Below, piece by piece: positions 7,994 to 16,473 of a stretch of 39,374 bases of DNA (positions within the stretch are counted from its first letter, which is position 1; every line of letters begins with the position of its first letter). This stretch comes from Bacillus pseudomycoides (GTDB lineage Bacteria > Bacillota > Bacilli > Bacillales > Bacillaceae_G): assembly GCF_002551005.1 (NCBI RefSeq), contig NZ_NVOY01000012.1, forward strand, positions 17,030-56,403, read 5' to 3'. Both the position numbers and the translations under genes were made by a program. Below the pieces are notes generated by a model. That model saw only the letters and a program-made list of their open reading frames with translations, searched no databases and was not told where the DNA came from.

Positions 7994-8384
7994 TTGTTCT
8001 CTCCTTTCTATATTTAACACTGATTTTTATTGTGAATTGCTATAACCGTATTCTTAATATATACACATCTATTTTACCGAATATTAATATTTTTATCTAT
8101 AGAGGGTATTATTTCGCATCAATAATGTTGATGGCATTATCTTAGTTTGAGGATGCCATGTTTTTGTTTATTCGTTTTGGAGATAGATTTTCTATACAAG
8201 TAGTCAGAGTGCAATTTCCTAGATTGGGGGTGTTCAAAAAAACATTTGAAAATCGAATGGGAAATGGGATGGACCTGTCGTTTAAAAAGGATACATAAAG
8301 TACACAAAACATAATTTTTCTGCACTTTAAAAAAAGAATGTACATTCTATATCAATAGAGAAATAGTGCTAATATACGTTTTTT

Positions 8385-8430
8385 ATTTATGTACAAAGTA
8401 ATTTTTGGTAGTCTCAAAGCAAAGATTACT
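8385..8430 (+). repeat. Candidate left attachment repeat
   Basis: It starts ATTTATGTACAAAGTAATTT and continues through GTAGTCTCAAAGC. It matches 21526-21570 at about 32 of the first 36 positions, in the same orientation. A palindrome (ATGTACA...TGTACAT, 8436-8457) follows immediately. Confidence 0.55.
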
Positions 8431-8435
8431 AAAAA

Positions 8436-8457
8436 ATGTACATTATGTTGTGTACAT
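8436..8457. repeat. TGTACA palindrome, probable recombinase site
   Basis: ATGTACA (8436-8442) and TGTACAT (8451-8457) form an inverted repeat around 8 bases. It mirrors the palindrome at 21468-21484 near the other end. Confidence 0.45.
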
Positions 8458-8546
8458 AACTATTGTATAAAGTTAAAATTAGGTTATCCGAAAATTCAAA
8501 ATAGATATACCGGTTAATAAGTTAATTAAAACAAGGGGAGAAAACT

Positions 8547-9818
8547 TTGAGCAGTATTCTGGTTAATGAATATAAGACGTTATCTAATCAAGAATATCAA
8601 TTTTGTGTAGACATAGCACTAGTAGAAATTAAGGGGACTGATAAGAAGTCATTCTATCGCAAACATGCTTTAATTATGCTTAAACACAAGACATTGAAAA
8701 TCTCTATCGTTCATCCATTAAGTGCTTTTATTTTTCAAAATTGGAAGTATAAAAGTTATAACACACAAAGATTGCACGCCATACACTTATGTCAATTTTT
8801 AAATTATATACTTATTGATAAAGGAAATGACTTTTGTCTTACGTCACTAGCAGAATTAAAATTCGAACATGGTAGTACATTTTTAAATGAATTATTATGG
8901 AAAAGAAAGACTAATTCTAGTGTTAAAAATATAGAAAGATCACTCGTATATTTTTATGATTTTTTAGCACAAAAAAAATGTTCTAAGCACTATACGATCA
9001 AAGATTTTACTGAAGCCGTTATACCCAATAACCCTAAGCAAAAATATAAATTATCTCCATTCCAAGTAAAATATTCTAACGAAGCGGCTAATGCAAAATA
9101 TACTGATTTAAAAGCAATAGAACACACTTTGCCACCTAAATATATTTTATCTTTTATTAGAATGGCTATACATGTTGCTCCACCTGTAGCATTAGCTATC
9201 TACTTATCCATATTTGGGGGATTGAGGATTGGGGAAATTGCCAATATTACATTAAAAGATATTACACCTTATAGTGACCCATACGGAAAAGGTGGAATGA
9301 AAATAGCTTTAACTTCACAAACACTTCGACCAGATATTAAGGATACGAATGGAACCAGCTATGTTAAAAAGCCGCGCCTACAATTTGTTTATAATATAAA
9401 AAATATACTCCCCCATCTTTATAAAGATCATCTTAGATTATTAAAGGGAATCTATGACTCCTCTGATTTACCTTTAACAACTCCCCTTTTTGTAAACAGA
9501 GACGGTAAAGCGATGACAGGAAAATCTATTAGATATCACTTTGAAAAAGTGAAAAAATGTTTTATAGAGGAATTATCAAAGTCATTAAATGTAGATGATG
9601 TTATTATGTCCATCAATCTAAAAAATACCAAATGGTCATTTCATATTGGAAGAGGAACCTTTACAAACCTAATCGCTAAGGTTGCAAATAATCCTTATGA
9701 AGTAGCTTTGTCTAGAGGCGATACAAGTATTTTCTCAGCCCTGACTTATATGGCTGATACTGTAGAGTTAAAGAATGAAATCGAAAAATTATTGGATGAA
9801 TTGTTTAAAGATTATTAA
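8547..9818 (+). CDS. Tyrosine recombinase, TnpA-like
   Basis: A 423-residue protein with a TTG start behind AAGGGGAG. The C-terminal half has the tyrosine-recombinase catalytic set: box I Arg in FGGLRIGEIANI (near residue 229), box II HIGRGTF (near 366, H-x-x-R), and a late Tyr in ALTYMAD (near 402). The second His/Trp box is divergent (SRGDTSIFS in place of LGHSS). The N-terminal region carries the usual SAM-like core-binding helices. It is the first gene of a four-gene unit with gaps of 21 and 31 bases and then a 14-base overlap. It presumably catalyses integration and excision of the surrounding element together with the next two proteins, as in Tn554 and recombinase-in-trio elements. Confidence 0.82.
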   Translation: MSSILVNEYKTLSNQEYQFCVDIALVEIKGTDKKSFYRKHALIMLKHKTLKISIVHPLSAFIFQNWKYKSYNTQRLHAIHLCQFLNYILIDKGNDFCLTSLAELKFEHGSTFLNELLWKRKTNSSVKNIERSLVYFYDFLAQKKCSKHYTIKDFTEAVIPNNPKQKYKLSPFQVKYSNEAANAKYTDLKAIEHTLPPKYILSFIRMAIHVAPPVALAIYLSIFGGLRIGEIANITLKDITPYSDPYGKGGMKIALTSQTLRPDIKDTNGTSYVKKPRLQFVYNIKNILPHLYKDHLRLLKGIYDSSDLPLTTPLFVNRDGKAMTGKSIRYHFEKVKKCFIEELSKSLNVDDVIMSINLKNTKWSFHIGRGTFTNLIAKVANNPYEVALSRGDTSIFSALTYMADTVELKNEIEKLLDELFKDY

Positions 9819-9839
9819 TTAGCTTAAGGGGAGGAAAAG

Positions 9840-12374
9840 ATGAAGTTATTAACAATAAACGAAGCTGCCAATATACTTTCGATAAATGCAAAATCACTTA
9901 GGGGTTGGTTTTATCGAAAAGTTAATCCTTTAGAAGTCGTTGCAAATCTCAAAATTGAAATGGTACGTGGTAAAAAATTCATTCCAGAAAAAGCTGTCAA
10001 TGATCTTTTATACTTCCAGTCTAATTACTTATCTTCTAAAGAAATAGCAACCATGCTACATTTAAGCGTACAGGATGTTCAAAATCGAATTAAAAAAAAG
10101 CAATTTAAAGATATAATTGTAATAGGTAACCGCACGTACGTACATAGACAAGAGATAATCCCTTTAATTACCCAACCATTTGATCCATCAAATTACTACA
10201 CAGTTAATTTTTTAATAAAAGACTTGCAATTAGATCGTAGTACAATTATTGAATATATACATAACAACTCATTCCCAGGCTCTATAAAAATAAAGTCTAC
10301 ATGGTACGTTCCAAAAGATTCTGTTGAAAAATTTAAAGAACAGAGACAAAAATTCTTTAATGTAAACAACATCAATGATTATTATTCACTTTCACAAGCT
10401 GCAAAAATTCTAGGTTTAAAAAATCGGCGTTCACTTTATGAACTTTTAGATAATCAACATATTAATTTTGAATCTGTGAATTATGGTACTAAAAAACAGA
10501 TAATGCTCCTTAAAGAACAGGTAGATTCATATCAAAGATTTATGACAACTATTCCGGATTATTATTATACAATTCAAGAGGTACAAAATCTCCTTTTTTT
10601 AAACGAGACACAAATACAAAGATTCTCTACAATTTGGGAAGGCTGTATCTGGGTAATATACCAAGGGAAATGTCAAAAAGTAATACCAAAAGAAGCCGTT
10701 AATAACTATTTAAATTCCCTGGATTCATATCGTTTATTAAAGCTTGAAAAACCAGAAGATGTGTTTTATCATACCGTTCGCTCTATATTCGATACCCCTT
10801 CTTTAGCAGATACTATCTCTATAATGGAAGAGTTCTTTTTAAGTAAAATGAATTCCTCACAAGCCAATATGCATATACAACGTATGCAAGCGCGTGAATA
10901 TGGTTTATTTTGCAAAGAATTATTAGAATTGTTAACTAAAGATATTATGTATTGTAGCGATGCTACTTTAAAAATGCTTTTCAATAGCCTTTCTTCTGGA
11001 AATTATAAAAAGAATTTTGTTCACTTTTTAGATTATTGTAAAGAGAACTTAAGTAATTGTATTTTTTCTAATACATACAAAATTTCGGCTAAATCCTTCT
11101 CTTCATGTAATGATGAAGAAATTTATCCTCTAGAAGATTTTATTTATTGCCAAAAATACGTGAAGAATATAGAAAAGCACTTTTTACAAGCTATAGAAGA
11201 TCGAAGATATGCAGGTACATGGTTGTATGTTTCTCTTCATTTTACTAACGCTTGGCGTTCTCGAGATTTTCTTGAAATGCCTTTTATTAATATAAAATTA
11301 GTTGGAGATTTTTCTTTCGAATGGTTTAAAAATGGAAACAGATTAAATACTATACAAGCTCAAAAAATTATCAATCAATATGCTTCACAAAGACTAGTTG
11401 TTTCCAAAACTGGCGCTTTAAATCGTTTTTTAGTTAACTTTGATATGTTAATTCCAATTGCTACAATGATTGTCATTTGTGATTTACATAGACAACGAGT
11501 AGATGATAGTAAATTAATAAACCTAGGTAATAGAAGAGGAGTAATTCACAAACATTTTTTTGAGGATTACAAATTTAATTTTCAAAGTCGAAAAATGAAT
11601 CGAAGTTTTATGACTTATCTATTTCATAAAGCTGTACAAAAATCAGAATATAAAGCAACCGCATTGGCCCTACCTCAAAGAGCACGCTCTCATACTAATC
11701 AAGAATCTACTTCTATTTATATTCAAACAACAAACAAAGATGGACCTATCAGCAATGTAACAGAGCATTTATTTAATCGTGGTCACTTTGGATATCTATA
11801 CAATTTATTAATTCAAGCTATACAGATAAAAAAAGAGAATAATATTAGTTTAGATGAAGAAACGGCTCGTATTTTAGAGCTACAAAAAATCTTTCAGACC
11901 CCTTTAATTCTTGAAAAGTTTGGTTATTTTCTACAAACACAACATCAAGAACGTGAGTCCATGGCTCTGCAAATTCTTAGTATGCCTTTAAAGACATTAG
12001 AAGACAAGTTAGAAAAGTTATATAAAGACTTATCTCCTTCTCATACAGAACATATTCAATGTTTTAGTCATCCTAACTGTATAACTCCAAATAGTTCTTC
12101 TTGTGTGGGATGCATATATTCGATTCCAAAAGTTTATTTATTAATTAGTATTCAAGAGGAAATTTCAAAAAGAATAATTGTTTTAAAAAGTGCAACCCTC
12201 ATATCTGTAGCAGAGAGAGAGAAATCATGGATTTTAAGGTTGCTTCATCTATTACAAGAAGCTGTCGATACATTTGGCAAGGATTATGTAAATTCTTTTG
12301 TTGACCTAAATACTTTGTTTCAAAAAATAAAGACAGCATTCATTCATTTTGATCATCATTTTATATCTAATTAG
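9840..12374 (+). CDS. Large recombinase-like protein with five tandem helix-turn-helix modules
   Basis: Of 844 residues, the first about 290 hold five MerR/excisionase-like modules with a period near 60 residues. The helix-turn-helix parts are at about 4-25, 63-86, 119-142, 181-204 and 242-264. Each is followed by a short wing ending like FIPEKAVNDL, WYVPKDSVEKF or VIPKEAVNNYL. The C-terminal part is a divergent tyrosine-recombinase domain: AWRSRDFLEMP (near 471) looks like box I, and RSHTNQESTSIYIQ (616-629) looks like the GHS...T..Y box. The H-x-x-R box is not obvious. A late Cys cluster (HPNC...CVGC, 740-762) resembles the zinc knuckle of TnpB-type proteins. It probably recognises the repeated sites at the element ends. 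AAGGGGAGG precedes the ATG. Confidence 0.7.
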   Translation: MKLLTINEAANILSINAKSLRGWFYRKVNPLEVVANLKIEMVRGKKFIPEKAVNDLLYFQSNYLSSKEIATMLHLSVQDVQNRIKKKQFKDIIVIGNRTYVHRQEIIPLITQPFDPSNYYTVNFLIKDLQLDRSTIIEYIHNNSFPGSIKIKSTWYVPKDSVEKFKEQRQKFFNVNNINDYYSLSQAAKILGLKNRRSLYELLDNQHINFESVNYGTKKQIMLLKEQVDSYQRFMTTIPDYYYTIQEVQNLLFLNETQIQRFSTIWEGCIWVIYQGKCQKVIPKEAVNNYLNSLDSYRLLKLEKPEDVFYHTVRSIFDTPSLADTISIMEEFFLSKMNSSQANMHIQRMQAREYGLFCKELLELLTKDIMYCSDATLKMLFNSLSSGNYKKNFVHFLDYCKENLSNCIFSNTYKISAKSFSSCNDEEIYPLEDFIYCQKYVKNIEKHFLQAIEDRRYAGTWLYVSLHFTNAWRSRDFLEMPFINIKLVGDFSFEWFKNGNRLNTIQAQKIINQYASQRLVVSKTGALNRFLVNFDMLIPIATMIVICDLHRQRVDDSKLINLGNRRGVIHKHFFEDYKFNFQSRKMNRSFMTYLFHKAVQKSEYKATALALPQRARSHTNQESTSIYIQTTNKDGPISNVTEHLFNRGHFGYLYNLLIQAIQIKKENNISLDEETARILELQKIFQTPLILEKFGYFLQTQHQERESMALQILSMPLKTLEDKLEKLYKDLSPSHTEHIQCFSHPNCITPNSSSCVGCIYSIPKVYLLISIQEEISKRIIVLKSATLISVAEREKSWILRLLHLLQEAVDTFGKDYVNSFVDLNTLFQKIKTAFIHFDHHFISN

Positions 12375-12405
12375 GTCTATATGATAACTCAGAGGTGTTG
12401 AAAAA

Positions 12406-14106
12406 GTGTTGAAAAATCTAGAAATATATAATAAAGAGTTTGTATCTGATGTAGGAATAAAATCGTATATAGAATCTTTAAGTAAAGCTTTTTTCTCTCA
12501 CAATAAACAAACTAAGTTTACTCAAATGTTTGATGAATTTAAAAAAACAGGTGTAATTATTAACGACAGATTCGAAGACACTATTTGGCTACTTGCTGAT
12601 AAAGATAAGCGAATTACTAAAATTTCTTTCAATATATACTCTCTTCCTATATATAAAGAATCTCTACGTTACTACGTGCTATTAGAGCTAAGACAAGAGA
12701 ATTCCTTAAAAACTGTACAGGGGAAAATACAATTTATAAAACAAGCAATTTTAGTAACTAAAGGCTTTGAAGATAGCCAGTGTTACTCCCAATTAGAATC
12801 CTTTCTCAACAATAAATCAGCAAGTGTAATTTTCAAATACGCTACATCGTTAGCAAAATACTTACTTTTTATCGGTTACGAGGAACAAGATGATTTAATC
12901 ATTTTATGTAAACAATTCGCTTATGGTTATACGAATACCGTCAGAAATTTGCCTGATTTTAAGGATGTACTAACTTTCGATTGGATTATACGTGATTTCC
13001 AAAAAAAGTGGACAGATACAGAAAAAGAAATTTATTTCCCTATTATTTTATGGTGGAATATTACATTGATCATTCCCATGCGGATAAAAGAATTCATTTT
13101 ATTATCTAGAGAATGTGCACAAGAGAATAATGGAAAGTATACACTAACAGTTCCAAGAACAAAAAAGCAAGCAAGAAAAATACACAGTATAGATGTAACT
13201 GATACACTAACTATTAGTAAACGTATATATGATTTAATTCAAGAGTATATCTGTATTACAAATGAAAACTCAAATAATGAGTATCTATTATCTTATTATC
13301 ATTACTGCAAATCTCAACGATATCAAAAGACCCATGGTAATGCTTTTAAGAATAAGAAAGATAAAACTAAATTTGAAGAAGGACAACTATATACATTACT
13401 AAAAAATTTTTACGAAGAAATAGTTACGAAAAAGTATGGTCTATCGCTTCAATATATTAAACCTTTAGATACAAGGCATTTTGCTTTCTGTAATATGATG
13501 TTTCAAGGATTTAATATGCTCACTATAGCTAGGATAGGAGGACATAGTTCTTTAGATGCACAAATGCATTATTTTAATCATCTAGAATACTTTAGCCAAT
13601 CATCGATTCAATATTTGTCAGATCAGTACAGGAAAATGTCGTATGTTTCTTTACATGCAGAAGGAATATCAAATGATGGTAACACAAAAAAATTGTTTTC
13701 TAAATCTTTTCTTAATCAATTGTCAAAAGCGGATTTAGAAAAACTACCACGAGTGGAACATGGTTATTGCCTTCATAATCCAAAAGATTGTCCTGTAGGA
13801 GATTGTAGATATTGTGAGCATTTCTTTATTCCTAACGATGAGTTTAATCTTGATTTATATAGATGGTTGAATGACGAATCTGAAATATTATGGAGACGCA
13901 TTAAAGAACAACTCCTTTTGTTTCAAACTATCACAAAAAATATGAATTACAACTTTATCACTTTGGAATATGATGAACTTTCACAAGCTGAATTGAGCTA
14001 TATCTCCCAAAGTATAAAAAAGATGCAAGAACAGAAAGCTAGAGTGGATACACAGTTAGATACAGTAGCAAATTTTTTATTTGGAGGTATAAATGATGAA
14101 AAATAA
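12406..14106 (+). CDS. Tyrosine recombinase, TnpB-like
   Basis: A 566-residue protein starting GTG/TTG at 12406/12409 behind GAGGTG. The catalytic region shows MRIKEFI (box I Arg, near residue 225), LDTRHFAF (near 355, Arg kept but the first His of H-x-x-R replaced by Leu), IGGHSS (near 379) and HYFNH with the nucleophile Tyr near 389. A zinc knuckle follows (YCLHNPKDCPVGDCRYCEHF, 453-472), as in TnpB-type recombinases. The C-terminus is a charged helix. The gene lies 31 bases after the 844-residue gene and overlaps the next by 14 bases, so translation is coupled. It should act with the other two recombinases on the element ends. Confidence 0.82.
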   Translation: MLKNLEIYNKEFVSDVGIKSYIESLSKAFFSHNKQTKFTQMFDEFKKTGVIINDRFEDTIWLLADKDKRITKISFNIYSLPIYKESLRYYVLLELRQENSLKTVQGKIQFIKQAILVTKGFEDSQCYSQLESFLNNKSASVIFKYATSLAKYLLFIGYEEQDDLIILCKQFAYGYTNTVRNLPDFKDVLTFDWIIRDFQKKWTDTEKEIYFPIILWWNITLIIPMRIKEFILLSRECAQENNGKYTLTVPRTKKQARKIHSIDVTDTLTISKRIYDLIQEYICITNENSNNEYLLSYYHYCKSQRYQKTHGNAFKNKKDKTKFEEGQLYTLLKNFYEEIVTKKYGLSLQYIKPLDTRHFAFCNMMFQGFNMLTIARIGGHSSLDAQMHYFNHLEYFSQSSIQYLSDQYRKMSYVSLHAEGISNDGNTKKLFSKSFLNQLSKADLEKLPRVEHGYCLHNPKDCPVGDCRYCEHFFIPNDEFNLDLYRWLNDESEILWRRIKEQLLLFQTITKNMNYNFITLEYDELSQAELSYISQSIKKMQEQKARVDTQLDTVANFLFGGINDEK

Positions 14107-14704
14107 AATAGGCAAACCAAAAAAATACTCATTACAAGAACTTCGACAACATTTACTTAACTATATCCAGAAACATCCAAATGAAACTATTTCTTATATA
14201 GCACTTGAAAGAGAAACTGGTATAAGTAGAAATACCTGGTCTCGGAACTTAAAAGATGAGATTTCTAGACTAAATGAGCCCATACCATTCACAACTAAAA
14301 TAGATTTTGATACAGGTATTCCCCTTCCTAACATTTTTGATATAGTTGAAAAAAATTATGATAATAAACAAAAATTAATTTCTTCCTTGACACATTTAAA
14401 TGCATGTATTAATTCATTATATGCAATCGCTAAAAAAGAACAGGAATTTGAGAAAGAGAATTCTACATTAAAGACGAAAATAAAAGAATTAGAAGAAGCA
14501 TTGCACACAAAAACACATGAAATAAAAGAATTAAAACAACAGGTAACTCATTATAGCCAAGCTTATCGTAATATTTGCGCCTCCTCTACATATGGAGAAA
14601 AAGGGTTGAAAAATGTTTTAGAATTTAAAACAGATAGTAAGAAAAATGAAGAAAAGATATCTGCTGATTTATCGAAGCAATTTAAAATGTTTGATTTTGA
14701 ATAG
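14093..14704 (+). CDS. TnpC-like helix-turn-helix / coiled-coil protein
   Basis: A 203-residue protein. Residues about 15-60 form a helix-turn-helix (ISYIALERETGISRNTWSRN), and residues about 115-160 a long coiled coil (KENSTLKTKIKELEEALHTK). The gene starts inside the end of the preceding recombinase gene, with GGAGG and an ATGATG start. Its position and architecture match TnpC of Tn554, an accessory factor that influences transposition efficiency and orientation. That role is known for the family and is inferred here. A terminator lies 365 bases downstream. Confidence 0.7.
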   Translation: MMKNKIGKPKKYSLQELRQHLLNYIQKHPNETISYIALERETGISRNTWSRNLKDEISRLNEPIPFTTKIDFDTGIPLPNIFDIVEKNYDNKQKLISSLTHLNACINSLYAIAKKEQEFEKENSTLKTKIKELEEALHTKTHEIKELKQQVTHYSQAYRNICASSTYGEKGLKNVLEFKTDSKKNEEKISADLSKQFKMFDFE

Positions 14705-14920
14705 TTTTAATGTGTTCGATTAGTATTTTTAAGTTGATAGAAAGACTGTTTTTGGTAAAAGTATAACTAAAAAATAATTTAGATTTTAAATCTTAAATAA
14801 ACCGTTCGTTTATAATCAAATTTAATTTTAAAGCTACAGGTATCTCAACATTTAGAGAAATTTAAATAGGTGATATTTTTTACTGTATTGCATATTTTAT
14901 TTTCAGTTTACAAAGTGCGG

Positions 14921-15047
14921 ATTTGAAATAAAGTTTAATTGTTTATAACAAATTTTAATCGTTTTGAAAAAAGATTAACTGTTTATAAAAAAGTTGCACC
15001 GTTTTATTCTCTTTTGTGGATTCGAAATAAAATCGTACTGTTTATAA
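14921..15047 (+). repeat. Three iteron-like 27-28-bp direct repeats
   Basis: Copies at 14921-14948, 14962-14988 and 15020-15047 follow the pattern TTTGAAATAAA...TNNTTGTTTATAA, ending ACTGTTTATAA in the last two. The first 14 bases of copy 1 recur inverted and perfectly at 21449-21462. This fits arm-type binding sites of the element's own helix-turn-helix proteins. The gap 14705-15068 holds no other feature. Confidence 0.6.
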
Positions 15048-15068
15048 GATAGCGGAATCTATGTTAGC

Positions 15069-15101
15069 AAAAGGTGTTTTCACATATGGAAAACACCTTT
15101 T
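15069..15101. terminator. Bidirectional terminator between convergent genes
   Basis: AAAAGGTGTTTT (15069-15080) pairs perfectly with AAAACACCTTTT (15090-15101). It separates the recombinase operon from the convergent zinc-ribbon/HEPN gene. Confidence 0.75.
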
Positions 15102-15169
15102 CAGTCTACAACTATTTTTTAACAGTCTACTACTTTATTCTATAGTCTAAAACATTTTTTAATGAAACA

Positions 15170-15988
15170 TTAGGATCTCTTACTTTTGTATTGCTCTCTA
15201 TAAAGCTCCGAAGTTATGTTCATAAAAATGATAATAGATAATTTCAACAACTTCATATAGTCTTCTATCATGTTATTTGATATATATAATGAATTCTTAT
15301 GAATTATTTTATTTCTTTTGGTTCTTAATTTGCTCCACAAAAGATAAAAATTCTCGTCATATTTCTTCATATATTGTTGTAAACTTTTGGATCTGCTAGA
15401 ATCTAAATATTTAATTTTTGAAGGGATAGATAATAAGTTTTCGTCAGGGAACCCAATAATTTTACAAACTTCTTCAAAATAAATATTGAATAGTAATTCA
15501 ATAGTAGAAGCTATTAAAATTACGAGAGGTTTTCTATAGGGTGTTTTAATAACAGGGAGTGAAGAAACTATACTTACTGCTATATCAGTTGGATACACTT
15601 TGACTAATCTGTCTTCTAAATCGTCATAAGCTTTTGATTTAACATCAATACTATAGTTTTCCTCTATTTCAAGTAACTTATCTAATGAATGATATATTTT
15701 TTCATATTCTTCTATTGATAAACTTCTCTTAGTAGAGTTATTAATATTGAATATTTCATAACTCGATATTATTGCTTGAGTGAAATCACTTTGATTTTGT
15801 TCATACATTTTTTCGATAGTATTTATAAAATCTTTCACTGAAAAATGGGGATAATAGCAATCCTTAAATCGCTTTTTAGTACCACAGAATTCACATTCAA
15901 CACCATTAATTAATATTTCTGATCTCTCATCAAAATTATAACTCCCAATTACTTCCCCACATTCATAACAAAAAAGAGTTAATGTCAA
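15170..15988 (-). CDS. Zinc-ribbon protein with HEPN-like domain
   Basis: The protein opens with two CxxC pairs (CYEC and CEFC) that form a zinc ribbon in the first about 40 residues. A helical middle follows. Near the C-terminus, LRTKRNKIIHKN contains the R-x4-H signature (RNKIIH) typical of HEPN RNases found in toxins and defence proteins. I chose TTG 15988 as the start because GGTGG lies 5 bases upstream; the frame is open to 16000 with a weaker site. It is transcribed away from the three-gene operon and towards the recombinase genes, inside the mobile element. It may be an RNase effector or a non-catalytic HEPN protein. No antitoxin gene is adjacent. Confidence 0.6.
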   Translation of the reverse strand: MTLTLFCYECGEVIGSYNFDERSEILINGVECEFCGTKKRFKDCYYPHFSVKDFINTIEKMYEQNQSDFTQAIISSYEIFNINNSTKRSLSIEEYEKIYHSLDKLLEIEENYSIDVKSKAYDDLEDRLVKVYPTDIAVSIVSSLPVIKTPYRKPLVILIASTIELLFNIYFEEVCKIIGFPDENLLSIPSKIKYLDSSRSKSLQQYMKKYDENFYLLWSKLRTKRNKIIHKNSLYISNNMIEDYMKLLKLSIIIFMNITSELYREQYKSKRS

Positions 15989-16097
15989 TATTTCCACCAA
16001 CTTTCACTTAATTTAATCTTAAAATTATTAATAACTATCTTATTTCAACTATACAAATATTGAAATATCCTTACTTATATTATACAGAAGAATAATA

Positions 16098-16143
16098 TAA
16101 GATGGTGTAAAAATCCACTTTCATACCATCTTTTTTAATAACT
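16098..16143 (+). terminator. Hairpin with T-run in the intergenic region
   Basis: TAAGATGGT (16098-16106) pairs with ACCATCTTT (from 16135) and is followed by T residues on the plus strand. No plus-strand gene ends here, so it could terminate a small RNA or be a relic. Confidence 0.45.
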
Positions 16144-16364
16144 ATATTTGACGCTTACTTACAAACATTAAAAATATTTTCTTCAATAATCTTTTTTTTA
16201 TTACTTTGTACTTTGTATCTTTAAAAAAATATTGGGTCGATATACCATATAAGTAAAGTCGCAATAAATGCTCCATTGAGCAAATAGATAAATGTTGAAT
16301 AGGGAACACTTATCTGTAAGAAAGGATTTTTCAGAATTTACTTTAATATGAAACAAATGATGAG

Positions 16365-16392
16365 AATCATACCCCCTGGTCGTGGTATGATT
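16365..16392. promoter_or_regulatory. 9-bp inverted repeat upstream of the STAND operon
   Basis: AATCATACC (16365-16373) and GGTATGATT (16384-16392) form a perfect inverted repeat about 80 bases before the first gene of the operon, with no T-run after it. It is a possible operator or 5'-leader hairpin. Confidence 0.4.
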
Positions 16393-16473
16393 AGATATTG
16401 ATATCAGATTGATTTAAAGCGTAGTTTTGCTGTATATTTTTAAGGAATCCAGTTTTTGGGAGATGAGGATGTT

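Larger units (their letters stand above)
7994..8546. other. Gene-poor junction DNA left of the Tn554-like element
   Basis: No convincing gene was seen. A 46-codon plus-strand ORF at 8158-8298 (ending NGMDLSFKKDT) has a weak GAGGATG start site and no recognised family; it may be a C-terminal scrap. From about 8285 there are repeated TGTACA/TTATGTACA boxes (8338, 8388, 8438, 8451) that belong to the element end. Confidence 0.4.

Noticed and set aside
8158-8298. 46-codon plus-strand ORF
   Set aside because: Readable but with a weak start and no recognised family; kept only as a remark on the gap.
8137-8345. Two minus-strand ORFs of 62 and 67 residues
   Set aside because: Low-complexity, overlapping each other in different frames, with no ribosome binding site, in junction DNA.
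14921-15047. Possible CRISPR array
   Set aside because: Only three divergent repeats with unequal spacers and no cas genes; iteron-like instead.
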